Below, in pieces: positions 1-7,354 of a stretch of 64,000 nt of DNA. Position 1 is the first letter of the stretch, and each line of letters starts with the position of its first letter. The DNA is taken from contig NZ_FODD01000011.1 of NCBI RefSeq assembly GCF_900110255.1, positions 62,001-126,000 of the forward strand. The letters run 5' to 3'. Below the pieces are notes generated by a model. The model was not told the origin of the DNA, ran no database searches, and saw only the letters and a program-made list of their open reading frames with translations. Both the position numbers and the translations under genes were made by a program. This stretch comes from Actinacidiphila rubida. GTDB lineage: Bacteria > Actinomycetota > Actinomycetes > Streptomycetales > Streptomycetaceae.

Positions 1-191
1 TCCAGCAGATCAGCGGCGCCCTCGGCATCGCCCTGATCGGCATCGTGTTCTACGGGGCGGCGGGCGACGGCGCCGGCCGCGGCTACCCGCACGCCCTCGG
101 CCTGGGCCTGGCGTTCCTGACGGCCCTGGAACTGTCGCTGGCGGTGCTCACCGCGGTGACCGCGGCGAGGGCAGGACGCGCCGCGCGGTGA
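1..191 (+). CDS. MFS drug-efflux transporter, C-terminal end (partial)
   Basis: Only the last 62 residues are in the window; the gene starts to the left. The fragment opens with QQISGALGIALIGIVF, which resembles the penultimate-helix region of 14-helix DHA2 (EmrB/QacA-type) drug:proton antiporters. A second hydrophobic helix (LGLGLAFLTALELSLAVLTA) and a short basic tail follow before the TGA. This is typical of the C-terminus of such exporters in the cytoplasmic membrane. The substrate cannot be inferred. Family call is moderate because the diagnostic N-terminal motifs are missing. Confidence 0.7.
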   Translation, partial: QQISGALGIALIGIVFYGAAGDGAGRGYPHALGLGLAFLTALELSLAVLTAVTAARAGRAAR

Positions 192-294
192 CGCCGCGCC
201 GGAGCGCGACCGCGGGCACGGGGCCGCGGACGCGGCGGCGCGGGAGACGTCGCGGGCGCCCCTCACCGAGGGGCGCCCGACCTGTCGCGTGCCG

Positions 295-735
295 TCAGAC
301 CCGGCGGAGCCGGAGCACCGGGATGTCCCGGTCGGTGCCCTTCTGGTAGTCCGCATAGGGCGCGTACACGTCCAGCAGGTGCGGCCACACCCGCGCCTTG
401 TCCTCCGCCGACAGCACCTCGGCACGTGCGGCGAACCGCTCGCGCCCGACGCGCACGTGCACGTCGGGGTTGTCGCGCAGGCTCAGGTACCACAGGGGGT
501 GCTCAGGAGCACCGCCCTTGGACGCGACGATCAGGTAGTCGTCGCCGTCCCGGCCGTAGATCAGCACGGTCCGCAGCCACTGGCCGCTCTTGCGGCCGAG
601 GTAGTCGAGCAGCAGGCACGGGGAGCCGTTCATGTCGGTGGCTTCGGTGCCGTCCGACTCCTCGTAGCGGCGGGCCTGCTCGGACACCCAACTGGTCGGA
701 CTGACCTTGACGTCGGCGGGGTCGTACACGGTCAT
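295..735 (-). CDS. Deazaflavin (F420)-dependent nitroreductase family protein
   Basis: A 146-residue cytoplasmic protein of the DDN/DUF385 split-barrel family, which binds F420H2 and reduces nitro compounds or quinones. Family-like features are the central strand LLLDYLGRKSGQWLRTVLIY, the following GDDYLIVASKGG and the HPLWYLSLRDNPDV segment near residues 85-98. Length is normal for the family. The ATG at 735 follows a GGAGGAA ribosome-binding site on the minus strand. It stands alone, with a promoter-size gap to the next gene. The natural substrate is unknown. Confidence 0.85.
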   Translation of the reverse strand: MTVYDPADVKVSPTSWVSEQARRYEESDGTEATDMNGSPCLLLDYLGRKSGQWLRTVLIYGRDGDDYLIVASKGGAPEHPLWYLSLRDNPDVHVRVGRERFAARAEVLSAEDKARVWPHLLDVYAPYADYQKGTDRDIPVLRLRRV

Positions 736-877
736 GCGCTTCCTCCATCACGGGAGATCGTCACCGATCATCCCCACTCTAAGCACGGGAGGCCGCGTAC
801 CGCCGCCGCGGCCGGACCGGATCGCACGTGAGGGCCCCGTCCGGTCCCCCCGGTGCCCGTCCCGCGCGCCCGCGCGC

Positions 878-1441
878 TCACTCCGCCATGCCCGGCGCAC
901 CCCAGACCGGGAACCAGCGGGCGTGGTCGGATTCGATCCGCAGGTCGTTCCCCAGGAGCGCGGCGATCTCCAACTCCCGCGCGTTGTCCCGCTTCTGCTC
1001 GCCGGGCAGCTGGCAGACCGGGTAGAAGCTGCCGCGCTTGTACAGGTAGACCAGGGCCAGGGAGGGGCCGCCCGCGGGGTTGGCGAAGCCGACGAGGGAG
1101 CAGAGCAACTGCGGGCCGAACCCGTGCTGCTCGAGCGTGGAGTTGATCGCGTGCAGGTCCGTGACCAGCCCCGTCATGTCCTCGGGGTCGTGCCGGGAGA
1201 GCAGCCATGTGTAGCCGTAGGAGTCGCTGCTGGTCTCGGTGGCCAGCAGGGTGTGCAGCTCCTGCTGGATCTCCGCGAAGGCGCCGCCCTCGACGGCGGC
1301 GAAGCACACCGACCCCCGCCCGGTGGGCCGCAGTTCGCTCGCGGCCTGCAGCGTGATGGCCGCCGAGCTGAGCCCGAACAGCTGGTCCAGGTCGGGCCGC
1401 ACCGGCTTGGTGCGGCCGAGCAGCACGTCGAGGAGGCCCAT
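878..1441 (-). CDS. pspAB: PspA-associated protein PspAB
   Basis: A 187-residue protein starting MGLLDVLLGRTKPVRPDLDQ, with an even mixed alpha/beta composition and no signal peptide or membrane helix. It matches, from memory, the actinobacterial PspA-associated protein PspAB. Its ATG shares one base with the TGA of the upstream htpX (TGATG), so the two are translationally coupled. Pairing with a membrane protease suggests a role in envelope stress. The biochemical function is not established. A much longer same-frame reading upstream is an artefact of overlapping htpX. Confidence 0.8.
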   Translation of the reverse strand: MGLLDVLLGRTKPVRPDLDQLFGLSSAAITLQAASELRPTGRGSVCFAAVEGGAFAEIQQELHTLLATETSSDSYGYTWLLSRHDPEDMTGLVTDLHAINSTLEQHGFGPQLLCSLVGFANPAGGPSLALVYLYKRGSFYPVCQLPGEQKRDNARELEIAALLGNDLRIESDHARWFPVWGAPGMAE

Positions 1442-2343
1442 CAGCGGCGGTCCAGTTCGCGGGTGATCTGGCTGAGCTGCTCCAGTCGGGCCTCCAGCGT
1501 GGGGTGCGTGGACAGCAGCTTCGACAGCGACGCCCCGGAGCTGAGGGCGGGCGCGAAGTAGAACGCGTTGAACGGCTGGGAGGCCCGCAGGTCCTCCGTC
1601 GGGATACGAGCGATCTGGCCGCTGACCTTGGTGAGCGCCGAGGCCAGCGCGGAGGGGCGGCCGGTGAGCAGCGCGGCGCTGCGGTCCGCGGACAGCTCGC
1701 GGTAGCGCGAGAGCATCCGGGTGAGCAGGAAGCTGATCGCGTAGACCACCGCGCTCACCAGCGGCACGAGGATCGCGATCATCGCGGTGTTGGCGTCGCG
1801 GCCGCCGCGGCGGAAGCCGCCCCACAGGCCGATGCGGGTGATCACCCCGGCGAGGATGCCCAGGAAGGACGCGATCGTCATCACGGCCACGTCCTTGTGG
1901 GCGACGTGGGACAGCTCGTGCGCGATCACGCCTTCCAGCTCGTCGGGCTCCAGGCGGCGCAGCAGCCCGGTGGTCGCGCACACCACGGTGTTCTTCTGGT
2001 TGCGGCCCGTGGCGAACGCGTTCGGCACGTCGGAGTCGGCGATGGCGACCTTCGGCTTGGGCAGGTCGGCGAGCGCGCACACCCGGTCGACCACGCCGTG
2101 CAGCTCGGGCGCCTGCTCGGGAGTGACCTCGCGGGCGCCCATGCTGAACGCGGCGATGCGGTCGCTGAACCAGAACTGCGCGACGAACAGCAGCCCGGCG
2201 ATGACCAGGATCGTCGGCCATGCGCCCCGCAGCAGGGCGAGCAGCGCGCCCACGAAGACGACGTACAGGAGTCCGATCAGGAACATCGTGACGACCATCC
2301 GTGTCGTCAGTCCCCGGTCGGGAGCGAAGCGGTTCCGGTTCAT
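1441..2343 (-). CDS. htpX: Membrane zinc metalloprotease HtpX
   Basis: A 300-residue M48-family membrane protease that degrades misfolded or damaged membrane proteins. Two N-terminal hydrophobic segments (about residues 15-60) precede the zinc motif HELSH near residue 142, within GVIAHELSHVAHKD. Another hydrophobic segment and the downstream ELSADRSAALLTGRP region, which supplies the third zinc ligand, follow. The ATG at 2343 gives the usual N-terminus MNRNRFAPDRGLTTRMV; an in-frame upstream ATG at 2454 would add a basic low-complexity tail and was rejected. It is the first gene of a two-gene operon with pspAB. Confidence 0.93.
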   Translation of the reverse strand: MNRNRFAPDRGLTTRMVVTMFLIGLLYVVFVGALLALLRGAWPTILVIAGLLFVAQFWFSDRIAAFSMGAREVTPEQAPELHGVVDRVCALADLPKPKVAIADSDVPNAFATGRNQKNTVVCATTGLLRRLEPDELEGVIAHELSHVAHKDVAVMTIASFLGILAGVITRIGLWGGFRRGGRDANTAMIAILVPLVSAVVYAISFLLTRMLSRYRELSADRSAALLTGRPSALASALTKVSGQIARIPTEDLRASQPFNAFYFAPALSSGASLSKLLSTHPTLEARLEQLSQITRELDRR

Positions 2344-2481
2344 GGCCCCTCCCGATGCGTGCGGGGCACGGGTCGCGGGGGGCGGCCGGGGTGTGCTCCG
2401 TTGGTTGGCGGTGCGGTGGTGGTGCTTATGCCTGCTTACTACCCAACGATGCAACGACCGGGACGGCCCGGGCGGTTCCGC

Positions 2482-3435
2482 TCAACGGGTGGTGTCCAGG
2501 GCGAGCTTTCCCACCGTACGCCTGGCGCGCAGATCCGCATGGGCGCGCGCCGCCTCCTCCAACGGGTACACGGCGCCGACCTGCGGCTTCAGGGAGCCGT
2601 CCGCGGTCAGCGCGAGCAGCTCGGCCAGCGGCTCCCGGTACATCCCCGGACGGCCCAGGCAGTGCGCCAGCCAGAAGCCGACCACGGCCCTGGACCGGCC
2701 CATCAGCGCCTCGGCCCGCACCGCGGTGGCCGGCACCCGGGAGGCCATCCCGTACGTCACGAGCCGGCCGAACGGCGCGAGGGCCGCCAGCGAGGCGTCG
2801 AAGACCGGACCGCCGGTCATCTCCAGCACCACGTCGACCTTGCGTCCGCCGTTCGCCTCGACCAGCCGCTCCTTGAGCCCCTCGGGCGCGGCGTCGACGG
2901 CCACGTCCGCGCCCAGCTCCAGCGCCAGGTCGCGCTTCTCCTTCGACGAGGCCGTGGCGATCACCCGTCCGGCCCCGAAACGCCGGGCCAGCTGCACGGC
3001 CAGCGACCCCGTCCCGCCGGCCGCCGCGTGCACCACGACGCTCTCGCCCTCGGCGAGCCGCGCGGACGTGCGCAGCAGGTGCCACGCGGTGACGCCCTGC
3101 ACGACGAGGGCCAGCGCCTGCTCGTCGCTGACGCCCTCGGGCACGTCGTGCGCCATCGCCTCGTGCACGACGGCGCGTTCGGCGTACCCGCCGTTGTCCG
3201 TCAGCGCGACGATCCGCCGGCCGTCGCCGGTCCGGCCGGCGACCTCCGCGCCCGGCACCATCGGCAGGCTCGACCGCGACAGGTAGCTGTCCTCGACGGT
3301 GTGCGTGTCCGCGTAGTTCACTCCCGCGCGGCGGACGTCCACCAGCACCTGGCCGGGACCCGCCACCGGCTCGGGCAGCTCCGCGACGCGCAGCACCTCG
3401 GGGCCGCCGAACTCGGTGATCTGGATTGCGCGCAC
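2482..3435 (-). CDS. NADPH:quinone oxidoreductase / zinc-type alcohol dehydrogenase family
   Basis: A 317-residue medium-chain reductase of the quinone oxidoreductase class. The N-terminal GroES-like fold (MRAIQITEFGGPEVLRV) is followed by the coenzyme-binding motif VVHAAAGGTGSLAVQLARR around residues 137-155. Structural and catalytic zinc cysteines are absent, as expected for quinone reductases that reduce quinones or enals with NADPH in the cytoplasm. The ATG at 3435 is preceded by GGAGCG. A TetR-type palindrome lies about 62 bases upstream (3497-3512), suggesting derepression by a small toxic molecule. No tetR gene lies next to it. Confidence 0.88.
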   Translation of the reverse strand: MRAIQITEFGGPEVLRVAELPEPVAGPGQVLVDVRRAGVNYADTHTVEDSYLSRSSLPMVPGAEVAGRTGDGRRIVALTDNGGYAERAVVHEAMAHDVPEGVSDEQALALVVQGVTAWHLLRTSARLAEGESVVVHAAAGGTGSLAVQLARRFGAGRVIATASSKEKRDLALELGADVAVDAAPEGLKERLVEANGGRKVDVVLEMTGGPVFDASLAALAPFGRLVTYGMASRVPATAVRAEALMGRSRAVVGFWLAHCLGRPGMYREPLAELLALTADGSLKPQVGAVYPLEEAARAHADLRARRTVGKLALDTTR

Positions 3436-3496
3436 GCTCGCTCCTTCAGTGACGGGCCGTCCCTGCTACCCGCGGGTAGCTTCTCCCGTCCCACAC

Positions 3497-3512
3497 TACC
3501 GACTGGTCGGTA
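3497..3512. promoter_or_regulatory. Palindromic TetR-type operator
   Basis: TACCGAC-TG-GTCGGTA is a perfect inverted repeat with 7-base arms and a 2-base centre. ACCGAC/GTCGGT palindromes are common TetR-family operators in actinobacteria. It sits at a promoter distance upstream of the quinone oxidoreductase that starts at 3435. The regulator is not encoded next to it. Confidence 0.65.
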
Positions 3513-3536
3513 TGCCGTCACCACCCCCTGGCCAAC

Positions 3537-3712
3537 GGGGTGCCCCCGGGGCTTGCTGGGTTCGGCCTACGGGGTGCCCCCGGGGCTTGTCGGCCGTCCA
3601 CCGGCCAACGGGGTGCCCCCGGGGCTTGCTGGGTCGGCTTCCGGGGTGCGCCCGGGGCTTGCTCGTTGTCCACCGGCCGGTGGGTGCTCGGCTTCCGGGG
3701 TGCCCCCGGGCC
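3537..3712. repeat. Irregular direct-repeat array of a 19-base GC-rich unit
   Basis: GGGGTGCCCCCGGGGCTTG occurs at 3537, 3571 and 3610, with a one-base variant at 3643 and a truncated copy at 3697. Start-to-start spacings are 34, 39, 33 and 54 bases. The spacers include repeated words such as CCACCGGCCAACG. All open readings through it are low-complexity, and none looks like a protein. Near the other repeat block the unit appears once forward (about 40337) and once inverted (40800-40818). Confidence 0.8.
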
Positions 3713-3738
3713 GCCGTTGCCGTCGCACGGTTCACCGT

Positions 3739-4121
3739 GGTTGTTCGCGCAGTTCCTCGCGCCCCTGATATGCGTGCCCTTTGTCCGTGGGGTCGGGGGC
3801 GCTCCGGAAGCGTCTCCTCGGAAATGTGCATACGGGTTCGTACGTATCGGCACCCGGGGGCCGCGCACATTTCTCTGCGGGGGAGCACTTCCTCCCCACC
3901 CCCTCCCGCTCACCCACCGTGCGGCGGGGGACTTGGGGCACGGCCAATGTCCTCCCGTAGACGGGGACGGGCCGGAGGGGGACGATCCGGGTGTGTCCCC
4001 GCAGAGCTTTGCAAGGCCCCGGCCCACCTCTTCGGAAAAAGCCGCCATGCAAAGGTCGAGGAGACACTCCCGGAGTGGCCCCTGACCCCACCCACGAACC
4101 TGCACCGCCAGGGGCGCGAGG
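3739..4121. repeat. Long two-hairpin palindromic element, copy A
   Basis: An intergenic element nearly identical over most of its length to 40379-40775. Its left end (3739-3767) contains GCGCAGTTCCTCGCGCCCCT. The inverted match at the right (4109-4121, CAGGGGCGCGAGG) is interrupted by another repeat. Hairpin 1 pairs GAAATGTGC (3821-3829) with GCACATTTC (3865-3873). Hairpin 2 pairs CCGGGTGTGTC (3987-3997) with GACACTCCCGG (4063-4073), and inside it AGCTTTGCA (4005-4013) with TGCAAAGGT (4048-4056, one mismatch). The left half resembles the reverse complement of the right half. Reading frames are broken between the copies, so it is not protein-coding. It could be a non-autonomous mobile element or a structured RNA. 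Confidence 0.85.
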
Positions 4122-4324
4122 TCCCCCAGCCTTCGGCCGGGAGGTGCCCCCAGCGCGACCAGCCGAAACGAGACCGGCAGACGGCAGCGCGCAGCGCGGG
4201 GCACCCCGGAGGCCGCAGGGGCGCGGGGTCCCCCAGCCTTCGGCCGGGAGGTGCCCCCAGCGCGACCAGCCACAACGAGACCGGCAGACGGCAGCGCGCA
4301 GCGCGCGGCACCCCATTGGCCGAA
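4111..4324. repeat. Tandem duplication of a ~107-base unit
   Basis: The segment beginning GGGGCGCG(A/G)GGTCCCCCAG at 4111 recurs at 4218 with only a few substitutions. Each unit contains a CCTTCGGCCGGGAGG-type hairpin and ends in GCAGCGCGCAGCGCG. The first unit replaces the outer part of copy A's right terminal repeat. The remaining bases up to the citrate synthase stop at 4360 show nothing recognisable. Confidence 0.75.
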
Positions 4325-4359
4325 CGGAGCGAAACCCGCACCCAGCGCCCGGAAAAAAC

Positions 4360-5520
4360 TCAGAGCGCCGGCACCGGCACCGCCGGGGACGGTCCCACGT
4401 ACCGCGCGGCCGGCCGGATGATCTTGCTGTCCTCCGCCTGCTCCAGGACGTTCGCGCTCCACCCCACGACCCTCGCCGCCGCGAACGTCGGCGTGAACAT
4501 CGCCCGCGGCAACCCGCACAGTTCCATGACGACGCCGGCGAAGAACTCCACGTTGATGTGGAGGTTCCGCCCGGGCTTGAGCTCGGCCAGCACCGTCTCC
4601 GCGCGCTCCTCGACCTGGACCGCGAAGTCCACGAGGTCGCCGCCGAACTCCCGGGCGATCGCCTTGAGCATCCGCGAGCGGGGGTCCTCCGTGGTGTAGA
4701 CGGGGTGGCCGAAGCCCATGATCCGGTCCCCGGCGAGGATGTGCTCGCGCAGCCACCCGTCGATCCGGTCGGGGGTGCCGATCGCGTCGAGGGTGTCCAG
4801 GGCGCGGCTGGGCGCGCCGCCGTGGAGCGGGCCGGAGAGCGCGCCGAGGGCGCCCACCAGGCAGGCCGCGAGGTCCGCGCCGGTGGAGGCGATCACCCGC
4901 GCGGTGAAGGTGGACGCGTTGAAGCCGTGGTCGACGGTGGAGATGAGGTACCGCTCGACGGCCCGGGCCGCGCGGGCGTCGGGCTCGTGCCCGGTGAGCA
5001 TGTAGAGGTAGTTGGCCGCGTGGGCCAGGTCGTCGCGGGGCTCGACGGGCTCCAGGCCCTGCTCGAGCCGGTAGAGCGCGGTGATGAGGGTGGGGACCGC
5101 GGCGCAGGCGGCCAGCGCGTCGGCGCGCCGCCGGTCGGCGTCGATGTCGTAGACCGGCCGGAATCCGGCCGCGGCGCCCAGCAGCGAGAGCGCCGTGCGC
5201 AGTCCGGCGAGCGGCCCGGACGCCGCGCCGGCGCGGGCGATGGCCGGGAGGGCCGCCCGCACGCCGTCGGGGAGGTGCCGCAGCGCCGCGGTCTCCGCGG
5301 TGAACGCCGCGCGCTCGGCGGCGCCCGGCAGCGAGCCGCGGACCATCAGGTGCCAGACGTCCTCGAAGGTGCGGCTGTCGGCCAGCTCGACGGCGGAGAA
5401 CTGGCGGTAGTGGTAGAAGCCCTCGGCGCCCCTGACGTCGCCGAGGGTCGTCTCGGTGACGATCACGCCCTTCAGGCCGCGGGGTACGTCGACGGGGGCG
5501 GTGCGCTCGGTGGTCGGCAT
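4360..5520 (-). CDS. Citrate synthase/methylcitrate synthase-type enzyme with Glu at the catalytic Asp position
   Basis: A 386-residue citrate-synthase-fold enzyme that condenses an acyl-CoA with a 2-oxoacid. Visible active-site elements are the oxaloacetate-site His198 (DHGFNAS), His233 (SGPLHGG) and His272 in the family signature GFGHPVYTTEDPR. At the position of the third catalytic residue, normally Asp in (P)NVD, the sequence is NVEFF (Glu325). The ATG at 5520 follows AAGGAGG, so upstream in-frame Mets were rejected. It is divergent from a second, DNA-binding-domain-fused paralogue, with a repeat-rich AT-richer promoter between them. Whether it makes citrate or methylcitrate cannot be told. 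Confidence 0.9.
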   Translation of the reverse strand: MPTTERTAPVDVPRGLKGVIVTETTLGDVRGAEGFYHYRQFSAVELADSRTFEDVWHLMVRGSLPGAAERAAFTAETAALRHLPDGVRAALPAIARAGAASGPLAGLRTALSLLGAAAGFRPVYDIDADRRRADALAACAAVPTLITALYRLEQGLEPVEPRDDLAHAANYLYMLTGHEPDARAARAVERYLISTVDHGFNASTFTARVIASTGADLAACLVGALGALSGPLHGGAPSRALDTLDAIGTPDRIDGWLREHILAGDRIMGFGHPVYTTEDPRSRMLKAIAREFGGDLVDFAVQVEERAETVLAELKPGRNLHINVEFFAGVVMELCGLPRAMFTPTFAAARVVGWSANVLEQAEDSKIIRPAARYVGPSPAVPVPAL

Positions 5521-5555
5521 CGTTTCCTCCTTGGTGTTGACTTGACTGTCCATCA

Positions 5556-5596
5556 TTGATTGAGTTGATGTCAACATTGATTGATGGGTTGATTGA
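5556..5596. promoter_or_regulatory. Candidate operator: three TTGATTGA repeats plus a GTTGA/TCAAC palindrome
   Basis: TTGATTGA occurs at 5556, 5577 and 5589, that is two direct-repeat spacings of 21 and 12 bases. Between the first two lies GTTGA-TG-TCAAC (5564-5575). This AT-rich patch is unlike the surrounding DNA and lies in the 164-base gap between the divergent citrate-synthase genes. It could bind the helix-turn-helix domain of the gene on the right, giving feedback control of both. Confidence 0.5.
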
Positions 5597-5684
5597 ACGC
5601 CTGTACAGTCACGTTTCGGCACGCGCCGCGGGGCCCGCCGGGCCACCGCCGGAGGCGGCCCCGGATCCGGATACGGTGAGGCCC

Positions 5685-6947
5685 ATGGCAGAGGACGCAG
5701 CGCCCGGTACCGGCGACGACGGCCGGATCAGCACGCGGGAGGCCGCACGGCGGCTCGGCGTCAAGCCCGAGACCCTCTACGCCTATGTGAGCCGCGGCCT
5801 GCTCGGCAGCCGCCGCGTCCAGGGCGGCCGCGGCAGCACCTTCGACCCCGCGGAGGTCGCCGCGCTCGCCCGCCGCGGCCGGCCCGCCTCCGGGACCGAG
5901 GCGTCGCCCGCGGCCGACGCCGGCATAGGCCGCGTCCGCACCGGGATCACGCTGATCGCCGGCGACCGGTACTACTTCCGCGGGGTGGACGCGACGGAAC
6001 TGGCCGCGGCGTACTCCTTCGAGGAGGTCGCCGAGTGGCTGTGGACGGGCCTGCTGCGGCGCGGCGTCCGCTTCGAGGCGCCGCCGCAGCCGCTGGCCGC
6101 CGCCAGGCGGGCGGCCGCCGCGCTGCCGGCCGACTGCGGGCTGATGGACCGGCTGCGGGTCGCGGCCATCGCCGCCGCCGCGGCGGACCCGCTGCGTTTC
6201 GACCTCGCCGAGGGCGCCGTGCTGGGCTCGGCCCGCAGCCTCATCCCCACGCTCGTGGACGCGCTGCCGCCGGCCGGGCCGGCCCAGCGCGGCTCGGGCC
6301 CGATCGCGCTGCGGCTGTGGTCACGGCTGACCGCGCGCCCCGCCGACGACGCGTCGCTGCGCGTCACGGACGCCGCCCTGGCCCTGCTCATCGACCATGA
6401 CCTGGCCGCCTCCACGCTCGCCGCGAGGGTCGCCGCCTCGGCCCGCGCGCACCCCTACGCCGTGGTGTCCGCGGGACTGGGCGCGCTGGACGGCCCGCTG
6501 CACGGGCAGGTCAGCGGCCTCGTCCACCGGATGCTGGCCGAGGTCGTGGAGCGCGGTTCCGCGGGTCCGGTGGTCGCCGAGTACCTGCGCGCGGGGCTGC
6601 GGGTGCCCGGGCTCGGCCACCGGCTCTACCAGGGCGACGATCCGCGGGCGCGGCTGCTGTTCCGCCTGCTGGAGGAGGTTCCGGAGGCGGCCGCGCCGCT
6701 GGCCGCCGCGCGGGACGTGGCGGCCACCGTGGCCCGGCACAGCCCCCAGCACCCCAACGTCGACCTCGCCCTGGGGACCCTGTCGCTGTCCTGCGGGATG
6801 CCGTCCGAGGCCGGGGAGATCGTGTTCTCGGTGGCCCGCACCGCCGGCTGGATCGCGCACGCCCTGGAGGAGTACGCGGAGCGGCCTCTGCGGATGCGCC
6901 CGGTCGGCGCCTACGACGGGCCGAAGCCGGAGCAGCCACTGCCCTGA
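5685..6947 (+). CDS. Citrate synthase-like protein with N-terminal helix-turn-helix domain
   Basis: A 420-residue fusion. Residues 15-60 (ISTREAARRLGVKPETLYAY, then a basic turn) form a MerR/excisionase-like DNA-binding helix-turn-helix. From about residue 85 the citrate-synthase fold begins. It keeps His238 (DHDLAAS), His273 (DGPLHG), His312 (GLGHRLYQGDDPR) and the catalytic Asp360 (HPNVD). The full triad is therefore present, unlike in the divergent neighbour. The ATG at 5685 is preceded by GGTGAGG; an in-frame ATG at 5556 would translate the operator region and was rejected. It may be an enzyme, a metabolite-sensing regulator, or both. Confidence 0.85.
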   Translation: MAEDAAPGTGDDGRISTREAARRLGVKPETLYAYVSRGLLGSRRVQGGRGSTFDPAEVAALARRGRPASGTEASPAADAGIGRVRTGITLIAGDRYYFRGVDATELAAAYSFEEVAEWLWTGLLRRGVRFEAPPQPLAAARRAAAALPADCGLMDRLRVAAIAAAAADPLRFDLAEGAVLGSARSLIPTLVDALPPAGPAQRGSGPIALRLWSRLTARPADDASLRVTDAALALLIDHDLAASTLAARVAASARAHPYAVVSAGLGALDGPLHGQVSGLVHRMLAEVVERGSAGPVVAEYLRAGLRVPGLGHRLYQGDDPRARLLFRLLEEVPEAAAPLAAARDVAATVARHSPQHPNVDLALGTLSLSCGMPSEAGEIVFSVARTAGWIAHALEEYAERPLRMRPVGAYDGPKPEQPLP

Positions 6948-7022
6948 GGCCGCGGGCCGGCCGCGACGCCGGCGCGGAGCCCACGGCGGCGCGGACGCCC
7001 TCTCAGCGCGCGGAGCCGCGAC

Positions 7023-7232
7023 TCACAGGCCGGTGACGCGCGGGATGCGGCCGACGAGCTCGGCCCACTCGCGGTCCGCCTGCCCGGGCACCATGCGGCC
7101 CGCGGAGCGCCACTGGGCGGCCAGCGCGGTGAACACGGGCGCGTCGGTGCTCTGCAGAACCGTTCCGCCCCGCGCCACACGCCGCTGCTGTGCGTCGATG
7201 TCCTCTTGCCGGACCCACTTCGAACCTGCCAT
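7023..7232 (-). CDS. Hypothetical small protein (69 aa)
   Basis: A 69-residue soluble protein starting MAGSKWVRQEDIDAQQRRVA and ending RIPRVTGL. It is moderately charged, with no signal peptide, membrane helix or cysteine motif. It does not match a family I can name. The ATG at 7232 gives a plausible N-terminus, but no clear ribosome-binding site precedes it and the start is uncertain. An in-frame ATG at 7340 would add a Gly-rich tail. It converges on the HTH-citrate synthase gene and lies 122 bases from the divergent thioredoxin gene. Confidence 0.6.
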   Translation of the reverse strand: MAGSKWVRQEDIDAQQRRVARGGTVLQSTDAPVFTALAAQWRSAGRMVPGQADREWAELVGRIPRVTGL

Positions 7233-7354
7233 GCGCTGATCAACGAGGGGGAACCGCGGCCCGCCATGCCGACCCCCGCCGCACCACTCGGACGAGTGAA
7301 CTCCCCCGGCGGTGCCGGAGGAATTTCCCGCCGCCCCCACCCGTTGTGGGGGGC

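Noticed and set aside
1504-3768. A 754-codon open frame on the + strand
   Set aside because: It runs antisense through htpX and the quinone oxidoreductase, is Arg/Gly/Pro-rich and has no domain. It is a GC-rich shadow frame.
3739-4121. Possible CRISPR array
   Set aside because: The repeats are inverted and nested, not regularly spaced direct repeats with unique spacers, and no cas genes are present.
3829-4300. Reading frames beginning MCIRVR in element copy A and its counterpart in copy B
   Set aside because: The frames diverge after single-base length differences between the copies, giving unrelated C-termini, so they are not conserved proteins.
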